The position numbers were made by a program, and so were the translations under genes. Of a stretch of DNA of 64,000 bases, positions 59,830-64,000 are shown in pieces (within the stretch, counting starts at the first letter, position 1; each line of letters begins with the position of its first letter). The notes under the pieces are model-generated. The model was not told the origin of the DNA and did no database searches. It saw nothing but the letters and a program-made list of their open reading frames with translations. Origin of the DNA: Azohydromonas australica DSM 1124 (GTDB taxonomy: Bacteria; Pseudomonadota; Gammaproteobacteria; Burkholderiales; Burkholderiaceae_C); NCBI RefSeq assembly GCF_000430725.1, contig NZ_AUMO01000056.1, positions 1 to 64,000 of the forward strand. Direction: 5' to 3'.

Positions 59830-61356
59830 ATGGCCGAGCCGAAGGACGGCACGAGCTTCCTGCGCAAGGTGGTGCGCCTGGTGGCCGCCACCGGCGCCGA
59901 GGGCGACAGCCCCGCGGACGACAGCACCCTCATGGGCCTGGAGCGCTCCGAGCTCAAGGCCATGATCGAGCGCAAGCGCCGCAACGACTTCGTGCGCAAG
60001 CGCGAGTTCGACATGCTGCGCAAGCTGCGCCGCGAGGGCGTGACCAGCCCCGCGGCGCTGGAGGCGCTGCACCTGGACACCGAGCCGCGCCAGGACTTCC
60101 CCGGCACGCTGGCCGTGGACTGCGGCGTCAAGGCCAAGATCGACGCGATCGAGCAGCAGATGGTGGGCGACGGCCTGCCCGCCAGCCGGCTGCTGGCCGC
60201 ACGCATGGCGCAGCAGCACCAGCGCCCGCCCGTGCTGCTCGAAGCCATCCAGCCCGTCACGCTGCCGGGCGCCGCCGCCTGCGAGGTGCTGCAGGACCCG
60301 CTGCTCGACGAGGCCGTGATCGCCTTCGCCAACGGCGAGTTCGTGCGCTGCGAGCAACTGCTGGCCGAGCTCACCGGCCCCGACGGCGTGCGTGCACGCC
60401 ATCCCGACACCTGGCTGGTGCGGCTGGACCTCTACCGCGCCACCGGCGCGCAGGCCGCCTTCGAGCTGCTGGCTGCCGAGTTCGCGCAGCGCTTCCACCG
60501 CTCGCCGCCGCAGTGGTTCTCGCTGCCGCAGCGCCTGGCGCAACAACCCGCACCCAGCAGCGCCCCGGCGGAGCCGGGCCAGGGCTGGGCCTGCCCAGCC
60601 GTGCTCGACGCCCCCGCGGTACAGCGGCTGCGGGAGTACACGCAGCAGACGCCGCTGCCGTGGACCATGGACTGGTCGGGCCTGCAGCACGTGCATGCCG
60701 ACGCGCCCGCCAGCTTGGCGCCGCTGCTGCAGCAGTGGGCCGCGCAGCCGCTGGACCTGCACTGGCTGGGCAGCGAAACCCTGCTGCAGCGCCTGCGCGA
60801 GGCCACGCCCGCGGGCTCGCGTGACGCCGACCCCGCGCTGTGGCTGCTGCGGCTACAGGCGCTGCGGCTGCTGCATCGCGCGCAGGCCTTCGACGAGGCC
60901 GCGATCGACTACTGCATCACCTACGAGATCTCGCCGCCGTCCTGGGAGCCGCCGAGCTGCCGCGTGCGCCTGAGCCGCGAGAGCTGCCCGGTCGCGCCGC
61001 CCTCCTCGCTGCCGCCGCTGACCTCGCTGCTGAGCGACGTCAGCCGCTTCGACACCTCGCTGCACGAGGCCGACGCCGTGGCCGAGCTGGAACTCGCGGG
61101 CCAGCTCGTGGGCGACATCAGCCCGCTGCTGCGGCGGCTGCAGCAGCAGCTGGGCAACGCCGCGCGCGTGGAGCTGCACTGCCCGCGGCTGGTGCGCGTG
61201 GACTTCAACGCCGCCGGCGAGCTGCTGAAGTGGGTGCAGGCCCGCCGCCAGGAACACCGCAGCCTGAGCTTTTCGGACACCCATCGCCTCGTCGCGCTGC
61301 TGCTGGGCGCGATGGGCATCAACGAGCACGCCCGCGTGCGCGTGCATCCCAACTGA
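59830..61356 (+). CDS. Hypothetical protein with a C-terminal STAS-like domain
   Basis: A 508-residue cytoplasmic protein. The N-terminal 70 residues are charged ([35 protein letters not shown]); the middle has tetratricopeptide-like helical segments ([19 protein letters not shown]) and [14 protein letters not shown]; the C-terminal 180 residues fit a STAS-like fold, with [27 protein letters not shown] domains bind nucleotides or partners. It is found between dksA and hslV in related genomes; no function is known. No signal peptide or membrane segment. Confidence 0.75.
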   Translation: MAEPKDGTSFLRKVVRLVAATGAEGDSPADDSTLMGLERSELKAMIERKRRNDFVRKREFDMLRKLRREGVTSPAALEALHLDTEPRQDFPGTLAVDCGVKAKIDAIEQQMVGDGLPASRLLAARMAQQHQRPPVLLEAIQPVTLPGAAACEVLQDPLLDEAVIAFANGEFVRCEQLLAELTGPDGVRARHPDTWLVRLDLYRATGAQAAFELLAAEFAQRFHRSPPQWFSLPQRLAQQPAPSSAPAEPGQGWACPAVLDAPAVQRLREYTQQTPLPWTMDWSGLQHVHADAPASLAPLLQQWAAQPLDLHWLGSETLLQRLREATPAGSRDADPALWLLRLQALRLLHRAQAFDEAAIDYCITYEISPPSWEPPSCRVRLSRESCPVAPPSSLPPLTSLLSDVSRFDTSLHEADAVAELELAGQLVGDISPLLRRLQQQLGNAARVELHCPRLVRVDFNAAGELLKWVQARRQEHRSLSFSDTHRLVALLLGAMGINEHARVRVHPN

Positions 61357-61427
61357 ACCCCACACGCCGCCCGCCGCGCGCGGACGGCTTTTCCCGCGGC
61401 CCTGGCGCCGCTCAAGACAGGCACCCC

Positions 61428-61985
61428 ATGGAACCCTTTCACGGCACCACCATCGTCAGCGTGCGCCGCGGCCCCCTCGTCGCCCTGGGCGGCGACGGCC
61501 AGGTGACGCTGGGCCACATCGTCGTCAAGTCCAGCGCGCGCAAGGTGCGCCGCCTCTACCGCGACCAGGTCCTGGCCGGCTTCGCCGGCGCCACGGCCGA
61601 CGCCTTCACGCTCTTCGAGCGCTTCGAGGGCAAGCTGGAGAAGCACCAGGGCCACCTGGTGCGCGCCGCCGTCGAGCTGACCAAGGACTGGCGCACCGAC
61701 CGCGTGCTGCGCCGCCTCGAAGCCATGCTGGCCGTGGCGGACAAGGACGCCTCGCTGATCATCACCGGCAACGGCGACGTGCTGGAGCCCGAGCACGGCA
61801 TCATCGCCATCGGCTCCGGCGGCGCCTATGCACAGGCGGCGGCGCGCGCGCTGATGCAGCACACCGAGATGTCGCCGGCGGAGATCGTCAAGCAGTCGCT
61901 GACCATCGCCGGCGACCTGTGCATCTACACCAACCAGAACCACACCATCGAGACCCTGGGCGCCGCGCCCGCGGCCGCCGCCTGA
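61428..61985 (+). CDS. hslV: ATP-dependent protease subunit HslV with short propeptide
   Basis: A 185-residue proteasome-like peptidase. The mature enzyme must begin at Thr7 (TTIVSVRRG follows MEPFHG), so a six-residue propeptide is removed before activity; family members with plain Met-Thr starts need only Met removal. GGDGQVTLG, the AGATADAF loop and [23 protein letters not shown] are standard. It forms hexamers with HslU caps. GGCACC precedes the ATG, weak as a ribosome-binding site. Confidence 0.95.
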   Translation: MEPFHGTTIVSVRRGPLVALGGDGQVTLGHIVVKSSARKVRRLYRDQVLAGFAGATADAFTLFERFEGKLEKHQGHLVRAAVELTKDWRTDRVLRRLEAMLAVADKDASLIITGNGDVLEPEHGIIAIGSGGAYAQAAARALMQHTEMSPAEIVKQSLTIAGDLCIYTNQNHTIETLGAAPAAAA

Positions 61986-62037
61986 GGCCCGCCGCGTGCA
62001 GGCCCCTGTTCCCAATTTCCTTTTGCCAAGCCACGCC

Positions 62038-63375
62038 ATGAGCGCCATGACCCCACAGGAAATCGTCTCCGAGCTCGACCGCCACATCGTCGGCCAGGCG
62101 CAGGCCAAGCGCATGGTGGCCATCGCGCTGCGCAACCGCTGGCGGCGCCAGCAGGTGGACGAGAAGCTGCGCACGGAGATCACGCCCAAGAACATCCTCA
62201 TGATCGGCCCCACGGGCGTGGGCAAGACCGAGATCGCCCGGCGCCTGGCGCGGCTGGCGGACGCGCCCTTCATCAAGGTCGAGGCCACCAAGTTCACCGA
62301 GGTGGGCTACGTCGGCAAGGACGTGGACACCATCGTGCGCGACCTGGTGGACGTCGCCGTGAAGCAGGAGCGCGAGCGCCAGATGCGCACCAAGCGCACC
62401 CAGGCCGAGGACGCCGCCGAGGAGCGCGTGCTCGACATCCTGGTGCCGCTGCCGCGCAACACCGGCTTCGGCATCACGCCCAGCGAGTCGCCGGCTGACA
62501 ACGCCGCGCGCCAGGGCATGCGCAAGCGCCTGCGCGAGGGCCTGCTCGACGACAAGGAGATCGAGATCGAGGTGGCGGACCACCGCCCCTCGCTGGAGAT
62601 CCTGGGCCCGCAGGGCATGGAGGAGATGGCCGAGCAGCTCAAGGGCCTGTTCTCGCAGTTCGGCCAGGCCAAGCGCCACACCCGCAAGCTCAAGATCGCC
62701 GAGGCGCTGAAGCTGCTGGTGGAGGAGGAAGCGGCCAAGCTGGTCAACGAGGACGAGATCAAGACCGCGGCGGTCGCCAATGCCGAGGGCAACGGCATCG
62801 TCTTCATCGACGAGATCGACAAGGTCGCCGGCAGCGGCGAGTCACGCGGCGCCGACGTCTCGCGCCAGGGCGTGCAGCGCGACCTGCTGCCGCTGGTCGA
62901 AGGCACCACCGTCAACACCAAGTACGGCATGGTGCGCACCGACCACATCCTCTTCATCGCCTCGGGCGCCTTCCACCTGGCCAAGCCCAGTGACCTGATT
63001 CCGGAGCTGCAGGGGCGCTTCCCGATCCGCGTCGAGCTGGGCTCGCTGTCGGTGGATGACTTCGAGGCGATCCTGAAGTCCACCCACGCCAGCCTGGTGA
63101 AGCAGTACCAGGCACTGCTGGCCACCGAGGGCGTGACGCTGGAGATCACGGACGACGGCATCCGGCGCCTGGCGCAGATCGCCTTCGACGTGAACGAGCG
63201 GACCGAGAACATCGGCGCGCGGCGCCTGGCCACGGTGATGGAGCGGCTGCTGGACGAGGTCAGCTTCGACGCGCCCAAGCTCTCCGGCCAGACCGTGGCG
63301 CTCGACGCCGCGGCGGTGGACGCCAAGCTGGGCGAGCTCTCGCGCAACGAAGACCTCTCGCGCTTCATCCTCTGA
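62038..63375 (+). CDS. hslU: ATP-dependent protease ATPase subunit HslU
   Basis: A 445-residue AAA+ unfoldase. Signatures: [28 protein letters not shown] (given in parts), Walker [16 protein letters not shown] (about 59-66), the pore loop [15 protein letters not shown], the I-domain, Walker [11 protein letters not shown] and sensor [18 protein letters not shown]. It unfolds substrates into HslV. Start at 62038; the later ATG at 62047 begins the conserved block. Ends in LSRFIL, the tail that docks into HslV. Confidence 0.97.
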   Translation: MSAMTPQEIVSELDRHIVGQAQAKRMVAIALRNRWRRQQVDEKLRTEITPKNILMIGPTGVGKTEIARRLARLADAPFIKVEATKFTEVGYVGKDVDTIVRDLVDVAVKQERERQMRTKRTQAEDAAEERVLDILVPLPRNTGFGITPSESPADNAARQGMRKRLREGLLDDKEIEIEVADHRPSLEILGPQGMEEMAEQLKGLFSQFGQAKRHTRKLKIAEALKLLVEEEAAKLVNEDEIKTAAVANAEGNGIVFIDEIDKVAGSGESRGADVSRQGVQRDLLPLVEGTTVNTKYGMVRTDHILFIASGAFHLAKPSDLIPELQGRFPIRVELGSLSVDDFEAILKSTHASLVKQYQALLATEGVTLEITDDGIRRLAQIAFDVNERTENIGARRLATVMERLLDEVSFDAPKLSGQTVALDAAAVDAKLGELSRNEDLSRFIL

Positions 63376-63481
63376 CGGCCCCCCGGGGCGGGGCGGTGGC
63401 CGGGCCAGCCGCTTGCCCCGGTGGCAGCCGGCCCGCGGCGCACGCCGCAGTTTCTGGTGGCCGCGAAAGGAGCCCGCCCCG

Positions 63482-64000
63482 ATGGACCGCCCTCGCCTGC
63501 TGCGCCGGCTCCAGGCCGTGCGCGCGCACAGCCTGGCGCTGGCGCAACCGCTCTCGGCCGAAGACTGCGCCCTGCAGTCCATGCCTGACGCCAGCCCCGT
63601 CAAGTGGCACCTGGCACACACGAGCTGGTTCTTCGAAACCCTGGTGCTGGGGCCGCACAGCCCGGGCTACCGGGTGTTCGATGCGCACTTCGCCTACCTC
63701 TTCAACTCCTACTACGAGGCGCTGGGGCCACGCCATCCGCGCCCGCAGCGCGGGATGCTGTCGCGCCCGGCGCTGGCCGAGGTGCTGGCCTACAGGCGCC
63801 ACGTGGACGCGGCGCTGCACGAGCTCATCGAGGCCGGCGACGAGGGTGCGCTGGCGGGCGCGGCGGCGCTGATCGAGCTGGGTCTGCAGCACGAGCAGCA
63901 GCACCAGGAGCTGATCCTCACCGACCTGAAGCACCTGCTCTCGCTCAACCCGCTGCAGCCGGCCTATCTGGCGCCGGATCCGGCCACGCCGGCGGCAGTC
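63482..64000 (+). CDS. egtB: EgtB-like ergothioneine biosynthesis iron enzyme, 5' part (runs off the right edge)
   Basis: 173 residues are visible and the frame is open at the window end. The DinB-like N-terminal domain shows [19 protein letters not shown] (first iron His) and [17 protein letters not shown], the HxxxHxE pair that completes the three-His iron site of sulfoxide synthases. These enzymes join Cys or gamma-Glu-Cys to trimethylhistidine using O2. The FGE-sulfatase-like C-terminal half is beyond the window. AAAGGAGCCCGCCCCG precedes the ATG. An egtD partner would be expected nearby. Confidence 0.88.
   Translation, partial: MDRPRLLRRLQAVRAHSLALAQPLSAEDCALQSMPDASPVKWHLAHTSWFFETLVLGPHSPGYRVFDAHFAYLFNSYYEALGPRHPRPQRGMLSRPALAEVLAYRRHVDAALHELIEAGDEGALAGAAALIELGLQHEQQHQELILTDLKHLLSLNPLQPAYLAPDPATPAAV

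Noticed and set aside
1-64000. CRISPR arrays, tRNA or rRNA genes
   Set aside because: No regularly spaced repeats, cloverleaf-like sequence or conserved rRNA stretches were recognised by reading; a covariance search would be decisive.

Overview
This is a high-GC (roughly 70%) chromosomal window. Its gene content and local gene order suggest a betaproteobacterium of the order Burkholderiales, most like Comamonadaceae and relatives. Pointers are the order corC-lnt-glyQ-glyS-gmhB-plsC-ygjP, the order cobW-dksA-STAS protein-hslV-hslU, a DksA with a degraded zinc finger, HslV with a short propeptide, DUF485-ActP, AceK and a PEP-CTERM protein. The genus cannot be read from the sequence. No rRNA, tRNA or CRISPR array was seen.

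Layout. 1-553 is an accessory edge: the 5' part of an IS5-family transposase running off the left end, then a low-GC small membrane ORF. 554-4818 holds single genes: an AlkC-like repair protein, an M20 hydrolase with altered metal ligands, a degenerate PilZ-like protein, a PEP-CTERM choice-of-anchor A protein and a Cas2-like small protein. 4846-12317 has a NarX/NarL-type two-component pair, a secreted monohaem cytochrome c, an MHS-family transporter and, divergent from it, DUF485-actP; the shared promoter region carries four CTGAC repeats spaced exactly 11 bp. 12405-16167 is a four-gene minus-strand operon for surface glycan or lipid modification (membrane GT-C-like protein, GT2, methyltransferase, GtrA). 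16168-16862 is a long non-coding, partly AT-richer stretch.

The centre, 16863-33014, is a Tad/Flp (type IVc) pilus locus preceded by its likely regulators: a membrane histidine kinase, a LuxR-type response regulator and a stand-alone receiver. Then come three Flp pilins (two nearly identical), a prepilin peptidase, an AAA+ ATPase with an N-terminal winged-helix-like region that is not one of the standard Tad components, cpaB, secretin cpaC, a small lipoprotein, tadG/tadE-like pseudopilins, tadZ with a degenerate Walker A, tadA, tadB, tadC and a TPR lipoprotein with a LytR_C-like tail. Most junctions are a few bases or overlap, so the locus is probably one long transcript, with a strong hairpin between the first two pilins to adjust pilin dosage.

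33068-64000 is mostly housekeeping: a small lipoprotein, an extracellular PHB-depolymerase-like esterase, ahpC/ahpF, a DEDDh exonuclease with a cNMP/CBS/DUF294 protein, a cluster of thiol/isomerase-type small proteins, an SDR, a thiolase, aceK, a beta carbonic anhydrase with a disordered tail, a hotdog thioesterase, a metallo-beta-lactamase-fold hydrolase, then ygjP-plsC-gmhB-glyS-glyQ-lnt-corC on the minus strand, and cobW, dksA, a STAS-like protein, hslV, hslU and a 3'-truncated egtB on the plus strand.

The points most worth following are the AAA+ ATPase and regulators of the Tad locus, the 11-bp phased operator array, the M20 protein with three replaced metal ligands, and the GmhB-like protein lacking its nucleophilic Asp. 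Starts were chosen by eye from ribosome-binding sites and overlaps; no database search was possible.
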